Shown here one piece after another: positions 53,582-62,113 of a stretch of DNA of 64,000 nucleotides. Origin of the DNA: Cellulomonas palmilytica (GTDB lineage: Bacteria > Actinomycetota > Actinomycetes > Actinomycetales > Cellulomonadaceae); contig NZ_CP062221.1 in the NCBI RefSeq assembly GCF_021590045.1, positions 1,612,001 through 1,676,000 on the forward strand, in the 5' to 3' direction. Numbering within the stretch: the first letter of the stretch is position 1; the number at the start of each line of letters is the position of its first letter. A model generated the notes under the pieces. That model did no database searches, had not been told where the DNA came from, and saw nothing but the letters and a program-made list of their open reading frames with translations. Made by a program: the position numbers and the translations under genes.

Positions 53582-54672
53582 TGGCCCACCAGTGGCGCGG
53601 CGTCATCGCCGAGTACGCCGACCGCCTGCCCGAGCACCTCACGGCCCACCCGGTCACGCTGTTCGAGGGCGGCACGCCCCTGATCGCGGCGCCCGCGCTG
53701 AGCGAGCGCACCGGTGCGGACGTGCACGTGAAGTTCGAGGGCATGAACCCGACGGGCTCGTTCAAGGACCGCGGCATGACCACCGCGATGTCCGCTGCGG
53801 CGGCCCGCGGCGCGAAGGCCGTGGTGTGCGCGTCGACGGGCAACACGTCGGCGTCGGCCGCGGCGTACGCGACGCGTGCGGGCATGGTGTGCGCGGTGCT
53901 CGTGCCGGACGGCAAGATCGCGATGGGCAAGCTCAGCCAGGCGATCGCGCATGGCGCGACGCTGCTGCAGGTCGACGGCAACTTCGACGACTGCCTGATC
54001 GCGGCGCGCAAGCTCGCCGAGGCGTACCCGGTCGAGCTCGTGAACTCGGTCAACCCCGACCGCATCCAGGGCCAGAAGACCGCGTCGTTCGAGATCGTCG
54101 ACGCGCTCGGCGACGCGCCGGACATCCACGTGCTGCCGGTCGGCAACGCGGGCAACATCACCGCGTACTGGAAGGGCTTCCGCGAGTACGCGGGCCTCGA
54201 CGACGGTGCGGCGCACGGCGCGGTCGCGACGCACACGCCGGTGATGTGGGGCTTCCAGGCCGCGGGCGCCGCCCCGATCGTCCTGGGCCACCCGGTGAGC
54301 GAGCCGGAGACGATCGCGACCGCGATCCGCATCGGCAACCCCGCGTCGTGGCAGCAGGCCGAGGAGGCGCGTGACGTCTCGGGCGGCCTCATCGAGTCGG
54401 TGACCGACGAGGAGATCCTGCGCGCCCACCGCGTGCTGTCCGCGGAGGTCGGCGTGTTCGTCGAGCCCGCGTCGGCCGCGGGCGTCGCGGGCCTGCTGCG
54501 CCTGTCCGACGAGGGCCGCGTGCCGGCCGGTGCGCGCATCACCATCACGGTCACGGGCCACGGCCTCAAGGACCCGCAGTGGGCGCTGCGCCGCGCCGAC
54601 GGCGGCGAGGTCACCCCGGTGCGCGTGCCCGCGGACGTCGTGTCCATCGCGGACGCGCTCGGCCTGGGCTGA
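53581..54672 (+). CDS. thrC: threonine synthase
   Basis: 363-residue PLP enzyme making threonine from O-phosphohomoserine. PLP lysine in [11 protein letters not shown] near residue 62; [15 protein letters not shown] and [17 protein letters not shown] give the phosphate and ring contacts. It is the compact form without the N-terminal extension of plant enzymes. The ATG overlaps the hom stop by one base and thrB follows after 7 bases. Confidence 0.95.
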   Translation: MAHQWRGVIAEYADRLPEHLTAHPVTLFEGGTPLIAAPALSERTGADVHVKFEGMNPTGSFKDRGMTTAMSAAAARGAKAVVCASTGNTSASAAAYATRAGMVCAVLVPDGKIAMGKLSQAIAHGATLLQVDGNFDDCLIAARKLAEAYPVELVNSVNPDRIQGQKTASFEIVDALGDAPDIHVLPVGNAGNITAYWKGFREYAGLDDGAAHGAVATHTPVMWGFQAAGAAPIVLGHPVSEPETIATAIRIGNPASWQQAEEARDVSGGLIESVTDEEILRAHRVLSAEVGVFVEPASAAGVAGLLRLSDEGRVPAGARITITVTGHGLKDPQWALRRADGGEVTPVRVPADVVSIADALGLG

Positions 54673-54679
54673 GGCCGCC

Positions 54680-55657
54680 GTGCGACTGCGTGCCGACCGG
54701 GTGCGCGTGCGCGTCCCCGCGACGTCCGCGAACCTCGGTCCGGGTTTCGACGCGATGGGCGTGGCCCTCGCGCTGCACGACGAGGTCGAGGTCCGCGCGG
54801 TCGCCGCGCCGGGCGTCACGGTCGTCGTCGAGGGGGAGGGTGCCGGCGCGGTGCCGGACGACGAGCGGCACCTCGTCGTGCGCGCGATCCGCACGGCGCT
54901 CGACCACGTGGGTGCGCCGCAGGCCGGGCTGACGCTGACGTGCCGCAACGCGATCCCGCACGGCCGGGGTCTCGGCTCGTCGGCCGCGGCGGTCGTCGCG
55001 GGCATCGTCGCCGCGCGCGGGCTCATCAGCGAGCCGGAGGCGCTCGACGACGCGACGGTGCTCGCGCTCGCGACGCAGCTCGAGGGGCACCCCGACAACG
55101 CGGCGCCGGCCATCCTCGGCGGTGCGACGATCGCGTGGACCACGCCCACGGGCGCAGTGGGCGCGACGCAGGTCGAGGTGCACCCGGACGTGGCGCCGGT
55201 CGTGATGATCCCGCCGACGCACCTGTCGACGAAGGCCGCACGCGGCGTGCTCCCGGAGCAGGTGCCGTTCGCGGACGCGGCCCAGCAGGCCGGGCGCGCG
55301 GCGCTGCTCGTGCAGGCGCTCGGGCGCCGCCCGGACCTGCTGCTCGACGCGACGGTCGACCGCCTGCACCAGGAGTACCGGCGTCGCGTCATGCCGGACT
55401 CGCTCGCTCTCGTCGACGCGCTGCGCCGCCGGGGTGTCGCGGCGGTCGTCTCGGGCGCGGGGCCGACGGTGCTCGCGCTCGCGCGCCGGCTGCGCGACGC
55501 GGACGCGGCGGGTCACGGGACCGAGGACGTCGGCACGGACGCGGACGCCGCGATCGCGGACGCGTTCGGCGGCGTGCTGGGCGGTTGGGTGATCCGGCCG
55601 CTGCCCGTCGACCCCTCGGGGGTGCGGCTCGCGGTGGGCGACCACCCGATCGGGTGA
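54680..55657 (+). CDS. thrB: homoserine kinase
   Basis: 325-residue GHMP-family kinase phosphorylating homoserine for threonine synthase. Visible motifs are VPATSANLGPGFDAMG at the start, the ATP loop PHGRGLGSSAAAVVAG near residue 95, and SGAGPTVLAL near residue 260. GTG at 54680, last gene of hom-thrC-thrB. No terminator hairpin is seen before the rho promoter. Confidence 0.94.
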   Translation: MRLRADRVRVRVPATSANLGPGFDAMGVALALHDEVEVRAVAAPGVTVVVEGEGAGAVPDDERHLVVRAIRTALDHVGAPQAGLTLTCRNAIPHGRGLGSSAAAVVAGIVAARGLISEPEALDDATVLALATQLEGHPDNAAPAILGGATIAWTTPTGAVGATQVEVHPDVAPVVMIPPTHLSTKAARGVLPEQVPFADAAQQAGRAALLVQALGRRPDLLLDATVDRLHQEYRRRVMPDSLALVDALRRRGVAAVVSGAGPTVLALARRLRDADAAGHGTEDVGTDADAAIADAFGGVLGGWVIRPLPVDPSGVRLAVGDHPIG

Positions 55658-55704
55658 GGACTGTCGAGGGAGGTCATCCGGGCCGGTCGTGAGGCCGACA
55701 GTGG

Positions 55705-55955
55705 TAGCATCGTCGCGTTCCCCCGGACCACATCCTCCGGGTCGCGTGCCCTCCCCGACCGGTGTTCCGCAGGACTCCGCGGGCCCGCTTCCCAGGCGAG
55801 TTGACCATCCGGGAACAACCCCAGCCTTGAACGCGTCGCCGACACGGTCGTGAGCCGCGCGTGGGCTTCCAGCACCGTCTCGTCGACGGACGTCCGTCTG
55901 ACGAGACGACGGCCTCCTACCCCGTGAGGCCACCGACGAGGGGGAAGGGTCCTTC
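55705..55955 (+). promoter_or_regulatory. rho promoter and long structured leader
   Basis: TAGCAT at 55705-55710 is a likely -10, leaving about 240 bases of leader. The main structure is CGTCTCGTC (55876-55884) pairing with GACGAGACG (55900-55908) around a 14-base palindrome (55885-55898). Leader-based self-control of rho is known in other bacteria; here it is inferred. Confidence 0.5.
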
Positions 55956-57965
55956 GTGACAGACACCAACCAGACCGGGTCCATGGCAGCGCTGCGCCTG
56001 CCCGAGCTGCAGGCGCTGGCGTCCGAGCTCGGCGTCAAGGGCATCTCGAAGATGCGCAAGGGCGACCTGGTCGAGGCGATCGACGCCGCGCGCGGCGGTT
56101 CGCGCCCCCGTGCCCTGGACGCTCGTCGCGAGCAGGCCGTCGCGCCCGTGCACGAGCCGGTGAAGGAGCCGGTGCGTGAGGCCGCGACGTCGCCCGCCGA
56201 GCCGGCCGCCGCGGAGCGTGACGAGGCCGCGCCGCGCACGCAGCGCACGCGTGGTGCGCGCCGGGCGCAGGGCCCCGCGCAGGACGCGCTCGCCGGACTC
56301 GAGGCCGCGATCGACGCGAAGATCGCGGGCGAGCCGGTCGACCGGCACGACCGGCATGACCGGCGGGGCGAGGGTCGTGACGGCCGGGACGACGACCGCG
56401 CGCAGCGCGCCGCCGAGGCGGCCGCCGAGGCCGTGGGCGAGGCGCTGGGCGAGGCGCTGGGCGAGGGTGGCGAGCGCCGCTCGCGCCGCGCGGGTCGCGG
56501 CCAGGGTGCCGCCGACGAGCAGGGCGAGGGCCGCCAGCAGCGCCGTCAGGGCCAGCAGGCGCAGGGCCAGGCGGGTCAGCAGGCAGGCCAGCAGCCGGGT
56601 CAGCAGCCGGGCCAGCACTCGGGTCAGCAGGGCCAGCAGGACGCCGCCGGCCAGGGCGACGACGAGGAGCGCGGCGGTCGTCGTCGTCGCTCGCGCGACC
56701 GCTACCGCGACCGGGACCGCAAGCGCGGCCGTGGCCGCAGCGGCCAGCCGGAACTCGCGGGTCTCGACGAGGTCGAGCTCGCGGACGACGACGTGCTGCT
56801 GCCCGTCGCGGGCATCCTCGACATCCTCGAGAGCTACGCGTTCGTCCGGACCACCGGCTACCTGCCCGGCCCGAACGACGTGTACGTCTCGCTCGGCCAG
56901 GTGAAGAAGAACGGCCTGCGCCGCGGTGACGCGATCACGGGTGCCGTGCGCCAGCCGCGCGACGGCGAGGCGGCGCAGGGTGGCCGGCCGAACAAGTTCA
57001 ACGCGCTCGTGCGTCTCGACTCGGTCAACGGCCTGTCGCCGGAGGAGGCGCGCCAGCGTCCCGAGTTCCAGAAGCTCACGCCGCTGTACCCGCAGGACCG
57101 CCTGCGCCTCGAGACGCCCGACCCGGGCCGGCTCACGCCGCGCGTGATCGACATCGTCGCGCCGATCGGCAAGGGCCAGCGCGGTCTGATCGTCGCGCCG
57201 CCCAAGGCCGGCAAGACGATCATCATGCAGCAGATCGCGAACTCGATCACCGCGAACAACCCCGAGGTCCACCTCATGGTGGTGCTCGTGGACGAGCGGC
57301 CCGAAGAGGTCACGGACATGGAGCGGTCCGTCAAGGGTGAGGTCATCGCCTCGACGTTCGACCGCCCCGCCTCGGACCACACGATCGTCGCGGAGCTCGC
57401 GATCGAGCGCGCCAAGCGCCTGGTCGAGCTCGGTCAGGACGTCGTCGTGCTGCTCGACTCGATCACCCGCCTGTCGCGCGCCTACAACCTGGCCGCGCCC
57501 GCGTCGGGCCGCATCCTGTCGGGTGGTGTCGACGCCTCGGCGCTGTACCCGCCGAAGAAGTTCTTCGGTGCGGCGCGCAACATCGAGAACGGCGGCTCGC
57601 TCACGATCCTCGGCTCCGCGCTCGTCGAGACCGGCTCCAAGATGGACGAGGTCATCTTCGAGGAGTTCAAGGGCACGGGGAACATGGAGCTGCGCCTGTC
57701 GCGCTCCCTGTCGGACAAGCGGATCTTCCCGGCCGTGGACGTCAACGCGTCCGGCACGCGCCGCGAGGAGCTGCTGATGTCGCGCGACGAGCTGCAGATC
57801 GTCTACAAGCTGCGCCGCGTGCTCGGCGCGCTCGACCAGCAGCAGGCGATCGAGCTGCTCATCGGCAAGCTCAAGGAGACGAAGTCCAACGTCGAGTTCC
57901 TGCTCGGCGTGCAGCGCTCCACACCGGGCAGCTTCGGCGAGGAGAACGCGGGCCGCACGGTCTGA
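55956..57965 (+). CDS. rho: transcription termination factor Rho with long N-terminal insertion
   Basis: 669-residue hexameric RNA helicase. Rho_N helices ([14 protein letters not shown]) lie near residues 12-42. A low-complexity Arg/Gly/Gln-rich insertion follows to about residue 275, with a Q-rich core near 190-232. Then come the RNA-binding domain ([19 protein letters not shown]) and the ATPase with Walker A APPKAGKT near residue 415, [15 protein letters not shown] and [14 protein letters not shown]. coli Rho has 419 residues; the insertion is an actinobacterial trait that can aid RNA binding or phase separation (known for other large-insertion Rho proteins). GTG at 55956. Confidence 0.95.
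   Translation: MTDTNQTGSMAALRLPELQALASELGVKGISKMRKGDLVEAIDAARGGSRPRALDARREQAVAPVHEPVKEPVREAATSPAEPAAAERDEAAPRTQRTRGARRAQGPAQDALAGLEAAIDAKIAGEPVDRHDRHDRRGEGRDGRDDDRAQRAAEAAAEAVGEALGEALGEGGERRSRRAGRGQGAADEQGEGRQQRRQGQQAQGQAGQQAGQQPGQQPGQHSGQQGQQDAAGQGDDEERGGRRRRSRDRYRDRDRKRGRGRSGQPELAGLDEVELADDDVLLPVAGILDILESYAFVRTTGYLPGPNDVYVSLGQVKKNGLRRGDAITGAVRQPRDGEAAQGGRPNKFNALVRLDSVNGLSPEEARQRPEFQKLTPLYPQDRLRLETPDPGRLTPRVIDIVAPIGKGQRGLIVAPPKAGKTIIMQQIANSITANNPEVHLMVVLVDERPEEVTDMERSVKGEVIASTFDRPASDHTIVAELAIERAKRLVELGQDVVVLLDSITRLSRAYNLAAPASGRILSGGVDASALYPPKKFFGAARNIENGGSLTILGSALVETGSKMDEVIFEEFKGTGNMELRLSRSLSDKRIFPAVDVNASGTRREELLMSRDELQIVYKLRRVLGALDQQQAIELLIGKLKETKSNVEFLLGVQRSTPGSFGEENAGRTV
56545..56640 (+). 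repeat. degenerate CAGCAG/GGGCCAG repeat in rho
   Basis: Imperfect short repeats (GGGCCAGCAG, GGGTCAGCAG, roughly 12-base spacing) encode the glutamine-rich core of the Rho insertion. Confidence 0.6.
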
Positions 57966-57978
57966 CACACGCACGCGC

Positions 57979-58014
57979 GACGGCCGCATCCCGGGGTTCC
58001 GGGGTGCGGCCGTC
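57979..58014 (+). terminator. rho terminator hairpin
   Basis: 16-base arms (57979-57994 and 57999-58014), one T-G pair, 4-base loop, 13 bases after the rho stop. Confidence 0.8.
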
Positions 58015-58114
58015 GTCGTCTCCGGGGCGTCCCCGGCGCGGGCGACGGGGCTCCGCACCCGACCGCTCGAGGGCCCGCGCTCAAGAACGGTGACCCCCGC
58101 GTCGATGCCGGGGT

Positions 58115-58591
58115 GTGGAGTCGGTCGGGGACGCCGTCGCGTGGCTGACGGAGCGCGCGCGTGAGCTGCCGCCGTGGGCGCTCGCGGCCGCCGCGCTCGT
58201 CGTGCTCGCGCTCGTCGTCGCCCTCCTGCGCCGCGCACGGCGCCCGCGGCGGCGCCGGCCCCGGCCCGGTGAGCTGTGGTTCGCGCTCGTGCCGTACGAG
58301 GACCGGTCGGGTGCGAAGGACCGCCCGGTGCTCGTGCTCGAGGTCGACGGCGACGCGGTCGTCGTCGCGCAGCTCACGTCGCAGGACAAGAGCCGCCGGC
58401 GCGACCACGTGCCCGCGCCCGCACGGCTCACGGGCATGCGCAAGGACAGCTGGCTCGAGCTGCGGCGACGCACCCTGCGCCGCCGCGCGTTCCGCCGCCG
58501 GGCGGGTGACCTGGGCCAGGCGGGGCTCGTGTGGTTCGAGCGTGAGCTCGAGCGTGCCGGGCGCGACGACGCACCCGTCGACTGGCGCTGA
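58115..58591 (+). CDS. membrane-anchored PemK/MazF-like protein
   Basis: 158-residue protein. One membrane segment (about residues 21-40, ALAAAALVVLALVVALL), an Arg-rich stretch, then a PemK/MazF-like fold: RPGELWFALVPYED, AKDRPVLVLEVDGD and VVAQLTSQ correspond to the usual PGDIWWVDF..G..RPVLVLS..YV..LTS pattern. True MazF toxins are soluble and have an upstream antitoxin gene; none is seen here, so endonuclease activity is doubtful. A type-II toxin label would rest only on the fold. GTG at 58115. Confidence 0.75.
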   Translation: MESVGDAVAWLTERARELPPWALAAAALVVLALVVALLRRARRPRRRRPRPGELWFALVPYEDRSGAKDRPVLVLEVDGDAVVVAQLTSQDKSRRRDHVPAPARLTGMRKDSWLELRRRTLRRRAFRRRAGDLGQAGLVWFERELERAGRDDAPVDWR

Positions 58592-58617
58592 GCGGCCCCT
58601 GGTCGGTCCGCCCGTCG

Positions 58618-59214
58618 TCAGGTCGGGTCGCCGATGTGGCCCGGTGCGGTGAGCGACAGCACGCGCTCGACGAACGCCGTGTACTCCGACATGTAGTGCC
58701 GCAGGAACTGCGCGGTGTCCTCGTCGGTCACCGTGACGCCACCCGCGCCGTCGTCGGCGTAGTGCTCCGGGTGGAACGTCAGGTAGACCTCGGGCGCGTT
58801 GAGCTGCGGCGCGTTGAGGAAGCTCAGGACGCTGCGCATCGACGACTGCATGACCGCGGTGCCGATCGCGCCGATCGACGCGCCCACGATGCCGGTGGGT
58901 TTGCGGGCGAACGAGTTGGTGCCCCACGGCCGCGACGCCCAGTCGATCGCGTTCTTCAGCGCCCCCGGGATCGACCTGTTGTACTCCGGCGAGACGAACA
59001 GGATGCCGTCGGCTGCCTCGACGGCCGCCTTGAGCGCGCGGCCCTGCGGCGGGTAGTCCTCGTCGTAGTCCGGCGAGTACAGCGGCAGGTCGCGGATGCC
59101 GATCTCCACGAGCTCGAGCTCGGGCGGTGCGAGGCCGACGAGCGCCCGCGCGACCGTGCGGTTGACGGACGTGCTCGACAGGCTCCCGACCAGGTAGCCG
59201 ATGCGGTAGGTCAT
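58618..59214 (-). CDS. NADPH-dependent FMN reductase family protein
   Basis: 198-residue flavodoxin-like reductase. YLVGSLSSTSVNRTVA binds the FMN phosphate, PEYNRSIPGALKNAIDW is the family signature, and GIVGASIGAIGTA follows. Reduces FMN, quinones or similar acceptors with NAD(P)H. Converges on the PemK/MazF-like gene. ATG at 59214; the DinB gene lies upstream on the same strand after 49 bases and may share its transcript. Confidence 0.9.
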   Translation of the reverse strand: MTYRIGYLVGSLSSTSVNRTVARALVGLAPPELELVEIGIRDLPLYSPDYDEDYPPQGRALKAAVEAADGILFVSPEYNRSIPGALKNAIDWASRPWGTNSFARKPTGIVGASIGAIGTAVMQSSMRSVLSFLNAPQLNAPEVYLTFHPEHYADDGAGGVTVTDEDTAQFLRHYMSEYTAFVERVLSLTAPGHIGDPT

Positions 59215-59263
59215 GGCCTTCCTCCTCCAGGTGGTGCGGGATCCGGGTGCCGCGGGTGCGACG

Positions 59264-59878
59264 TCAGGACGCGAACGAGTCCGCGACCTGCTGCAGGTGC
59301 GCGACGTAGCGCGTCCACTCGTCGGCGTCCTGGTCGGGCAGGTTCAGCGCCCCGGGGCGCAGGCCGGCAGCACCGTCGACGAGCTCGCGCACGATGTCCG
59401 CGTGCCCCGCGTGCCGGCTCACCTCGGTGGCGACGTGGACGACGACGTGCCGCAGCGTGACCGAACCCCGAGCCGCCGACCACCACGGCACGCGCCCGAC
59501 CGTGTCGAGCGGGGCCGTGCCGACGAGCTCGTCCGCGAACTCCCACACGTCCCGGTACAGGCCGAGCACCGACTCCAGCGACTCGTCGACGTCGGCCCAC
59601 ATGTCCGCGTTCGCGGGCGCGTCGTCGGCCAGCCACGGCAGCTCGGGCCCCGGCCAGCGTCGCCCGAACACCTCCCCGAAGTACCCGATCTCGACGCCCG
59701 CGCAGTGCTTCACCAGCCCGAGCAGGTTGGTCCCGGTCGGGGTCAGCGGCCGGCGCGCGTCGCGTTCGGACAACCCGTCGAGCTTCCACACGAGCGACCG
59801 GCGCGCGTGGTGCAGGTACTCCTGGAGCACGCCGCGCTCGTCGAGCACTCCGCCCGGAGCCGTGGTGCCGTCCGTCAT
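59264..59878 (-). CDS. DinB/DUF664 family protein
   Basis: 204-residue four-helix bundle protein. LLGLVKHCAGVEIGYFGEVFGR and VHVATEVSRHAGHADIVRELVDG carry the three histidines (one in VKH, HVATEVSRH, GH region) that hold a divalent metal in DinB proteins. Members include mycothiol-dependent transferases in actinobacteria, but the activity here cannot be fixed. ATG at 59878 with GGAGGA upstream. Confidence 0.85.
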   Translation of the reverse strand: MTDGTTAPGGVLDERGVLQEYLHHARRSLVWKLDGLSERDARRPLTPTGTNLLGLVKHCAGVEIGYFGEVFGRRWPGPELPWLADDAPANADMWADVDESLESVLGLYRDVWEFADELVGTAPLDTVGRVPWWSAARGSVTLRHVVVHVATEVSRHAGHADIVRELVDGAAGLRPGALNLPDQDADEWTRYVAHLQQVADSFAS

Positions 59879-59995
59879 CGGTCCTCCAGCGGTGCTCCTG
59901 CGTCCTCGCGGTTGCCGCCTCCCACAGTGGCGCGCCTTCCCCCTCGGCGCACGCGGGGGCACGATGGTCCCGACGTGACGGGACGAGGGGGACCG

Positions 59996-60364
59996 ATGGT
60001 CGACGAGGCGCTGGGGGCGCGGGTGCGTGCCGCCCTCGAGGACCACCTCGCGGGGCTCGGGCACGCGGGGGCGGACGACGAGCACGCGGTCACCGAGAAG
60101 CGCATGTTCGGCGGGCTCGCGTTCCTGCTCGGCGGGCGCATGGCGGTCGTCGTGAGCACGCGCTCCGGCGGGCTCATGGTGCGCGTCCCGCTCGAGGAGC
60201 GCGGTGCGCTCCTGGCGGGCGCAGGGGTGCGGCCGATGCGGATGCGCGGCTCGGACCTGCGCGGCTGGGTCGTGGTCGACACGGCCGAGCTCGCCGACGA
60301 CGACGTGCTGCGGCACTGGGTCGAGGTCGGCGTGCGGACCGCGGCGGCGGCGCCTGTGCGCTGA
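59996..60364 (+). CDS. TfoX/Sxy N-terminal domain protein
   Basis: 122-residue protein containing only the TfoX_N domain: EKRMFGGLAFLLGGRMAVVVS and LMVRVPLEER with a late LRGWVVVDTAEL. Gammaproteobacterial TfoX controls competence, but actinobacterial single-domain members have no known role, so function is left open. GAGGGGG precedes the ATG. Its TGA falls inside a 14-base tandem repeat that continues downstream. Divergent from the DinB gene. Confidence 0.85.
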   Translation: MVDEALGARVRAALEDHLAGLGHAGADDEHAVTEKRMFGGLAFLLGGRMAVVVSTRSGGLMVRVPLEERGALLAGAGVRPMRMRGSDLRGWVVVDTAELADDDVLRHWVEVGVRTAAAAPVR

Positions 60365-60411
60365 CGCCGGTGTTCTGACGCCCGTGTGCTGACCCGGGTG
60401 TGCTGACGCCG
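60361..60411. repeat. 14-base tandem repeat, 3.6 copies
   Basis: Units begin at 60361, 60375, 60389 and 60403 (CTGACGCCGGTGTT and variants). The first unit contains the stop codon of the TfoX-like gene. Confidence 0.75.
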
Positions 60412-60458
60412 CACGCGCTCGGGCGATGCCCCGCGCTCGCGGGTGGGATACCGGGCGG

Positions 60459-61625
60459 TCAGCGAGTGCCGCGCGCGGCCGCGAGGGCCGCGCGGTAGGC
60501 GCGCTCGACCTCGTCCGCGATCCGCGGCGTGTCGAACCGCGCCGCCGCGACACGCTGGCGCTGCGCGACCTCGGCCCGCCCGTCCGGGTCGTCGACCCAC
60601 CGGGCAAGCACGCGCGCGAACGTCGCGGTGTCGGACGGGTCGAGGAGCTGGCGCTCGAGGCCGGCCATCGTCGTGCGGTAGCCGGGGTTGTCGCCCGCGA
60701 GCACCACCCCGCGCGCGGCGGCGAGCGCCTCGACCACGGAGATGCCGAAGCTCTCCCCGCCCGTGGACGGCAGCGCGACGACGTCCGCGTCGGCCAGGAG
60801 CGCGGCCTTGTCCTCCTCGGCGACGAAGCCGGGCAGGTCGACGTTGGTCAGCCCCTCGCGCGCCACGGTCGCCGCGAGCTCGTCGTGCAGCGGCCCGCGG
60901 CCCGCGATCGTGAGCGTCCAGTCGTCCCGCGTGCCCGCGCGCGCCATGGCGACCGCCGCGTCGAGCAGCTCGCGCGGGCCCTTGCGCGGCACGAGCCGCC
61001 CGAGGAAGACGATGCGCACCGGGCGGTCCGCGCGCGCCTCGTCGGCGGCCGGCGGGAACCGCGTGACGTCGACGGGGTTGCCCAGCACCGCCGTCGGCAC
61101 CCGGAACGTCGCGTGCGCGAACCGCGCCGCCGCCTCGGACGTCGCGAACACGTGCCGGAACCGCCGCAGGCGCCGCCGCTCGAGCAGCCCGAGCGCGCGC
61201 GTGCCCGCGCTCACCCACCAGGAGTGCGGGTAGATGTGGAACGTCCCGACGACGGCGGTGCCGGACGCGGCGGCCGACACGACGCGGCCCGCGAGGACGG
61301 GGGAGTACGGCATCTGCACGTGCAGCACGTCGAACGGCACGCGCGCCAGCAGGTCGCGCACCTGGGCGCGCGACGCGGGCAGCGGCGTGTTGAGGCGGTT
61401 GCCGTTGAACGTCACGCCCACGTTGCGTCCGACGACGTGCAGCGGCAGGTCCGTGCGCCGCGTCGTGGACGCGACGTAGTGCACGTCGTGGCCGCGGCGC
61501 GTGAGCTCGGCGCCGAGCGTCAGCACGTACTGCTGCACGCCGTCGGGGCGGTCGAGGTCGTCGTCGATCACGAGACCGACGACGAGGCGGCGGTCGTCGT
61601 CACGGGGACCAGCAGCAGGCGGCAC
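60459..61625 (-). CDS. glycosyltransferase family 4 protein
   Basis: 388-residue GT-B fold enzyme. N-terminal acceptor domain starts LVIDDDLDRPDGVQQYVLTLG; the C-terminal nucleotide-sugar domain has VFLGRLVPRKGPRELLDA and the ExxxxxxxE motif in ESFGISVVEALAA. It resembles PimB-like mannosyltransferases of actinobacteria that use GDP-mannose, but the sugar and acceptor are not determined. GTG at 61625 is fixed by TAGGAT 6 bases upstream. Confidence 0.87.
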   Translation of the reverse strand: MPPAAGPRDDDRRLVVGLVIDDDLDRPDGVQQYVLTLGAELTRRGHDVHYVASTTRRTDLPLHVVGRNVGVTFNGNRLNTPLPASRAQVRDLLARVPFDVLHVQMPYSPVLAGRVVSAAASGTAVVGTFHIYPHSWWVSAGTRALGLLERRRLRRFRHVFATSEAAARFAHATFRVPTAVLGNPVDVTRFPPAADEARADRPVRIVFLGRLVPRKGPRELLDAAVAMARAGTRDDWTLTIAGRGPLHDELAATVAREGLTNVDLPGFVAEEDKAALLADADVVALPSTGGESFGISVVEALAAARGVVLAGDNPGYRTTMAGLERQLLDPSDTATFARVLARWVDDPDGRAEVAQRQRVAAARFDTPRIADEVERAYRAALAAARGTR

Positions 61626-61631
61626 CCCGGC

Positions 61632-61637
61632 ATCCTA
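61632..61637 (-). promoter_or_regulatory. -10 hexamer TAGGAT of the GT4 gene
   Basis: Minus-strand TAGGAT, 6 bases before the GTG at 61625. Confidence 0.5.
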
Positions 61638-61695
61638 GGGACTGCACCCGGACGGGACCGCACGGGGAAGATTTCTGGGGACGGACGGGTTCTGG

Positions 61696-61701
61696 CACAA
61701 T
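61696..61701 (+). promoter_or_regulatory. -10 (CACAAT) of rpmE
   Basis: CACAAT, 72 bases before the rpmE GTG, gives a normal leader. Divergent from the GT4 promoter about 60 bases away. Confidence 0.4.
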
Positions 61702-61773
61702 GGTCCGTTGGTCTGCGGTTCACCCGCGCGCGTCCGCGTCGGGACCCGGAGACACCCCACCAAGGAGATCCCC

Positions 61774-61986
61774 GTGAAGTCTGACATCCACCCGGAGTAC
61801 GTGGTCACCGAGGTCACGTGCACCTGCGGCAGCACGTTCGTCACCCGCAGCACCGTGACGAGCGGCAAGATCCACGCCGACGTCTGCAGCGCCTGCCACC
61901 CGTTCTACACGGGCAAGCAGAAGATCCTCGACACCGGCGGCCGCGTGGCCCGGTTCGAGGCCCGCTACGGCAAGAAGGCCAACTAG
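61774..61986 (+). CDS. rpmE: 50S ribosomal protein L31
   Basis: 70-residue ribosomal protein. The zinc-binding cysteines are present (VTCTCGSTF and [12 protein letters not shown]), so this is the zinc-containing form; actinobacteria often also have a cysteine-free copy made under zinc starvation. AAGGAG precedes GTG at 61774. The prfA gene follows after 127 bases that hold a large stem-loop. Confidence 0.97.
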   Translation: MKSDIHPEYVVTEVTCTCGSTFVTRSTVTSGKIHADVCSACHPFYTGKQKILDTGGRVARFEARYGKKAN

Positions 61987-61993
61987 CACCCTC

Positions 61994-62061
61994 GCAGCGC
62001 CGGTGCCTCGGCGCGGACGACTGCCCTCCATGGCAGTGTCCGCACCGGGCACCGGCGCTGC
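61994..62061 (+). terminator. three-tier stem-loop between rpmE and prfA
   Basis: Outer arms of 14 bases (61994-62007 and 62048-62061) are exact complements; inside are GCGGAC/GTCCGC (62013-62018 and 62038-62043) and ACTGCC/GGCAGT (62020-62025 and 62032-62037). It starts 8 bases after the rpmE stop and ends 53 before prfA. Terminator or a prfA leader structure. Confidence 0.7.
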
Positions 62062-62113
62062 TGCATTACCCGAGGTCTCGACCCGACCCCGCCGACCCAC
62101 GCAAGGAGACGCC

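Noticed and set aside
58115..58591. Complete type II toxin-antitoxin locus
   Set aside because: No antitoxin frame beside it and the protein carries a membrane anchor.
60361..60411. Possible CRISPR-like array
   Set aside because: Units are contiguous 14-mers without spacers and no cas gene is near.
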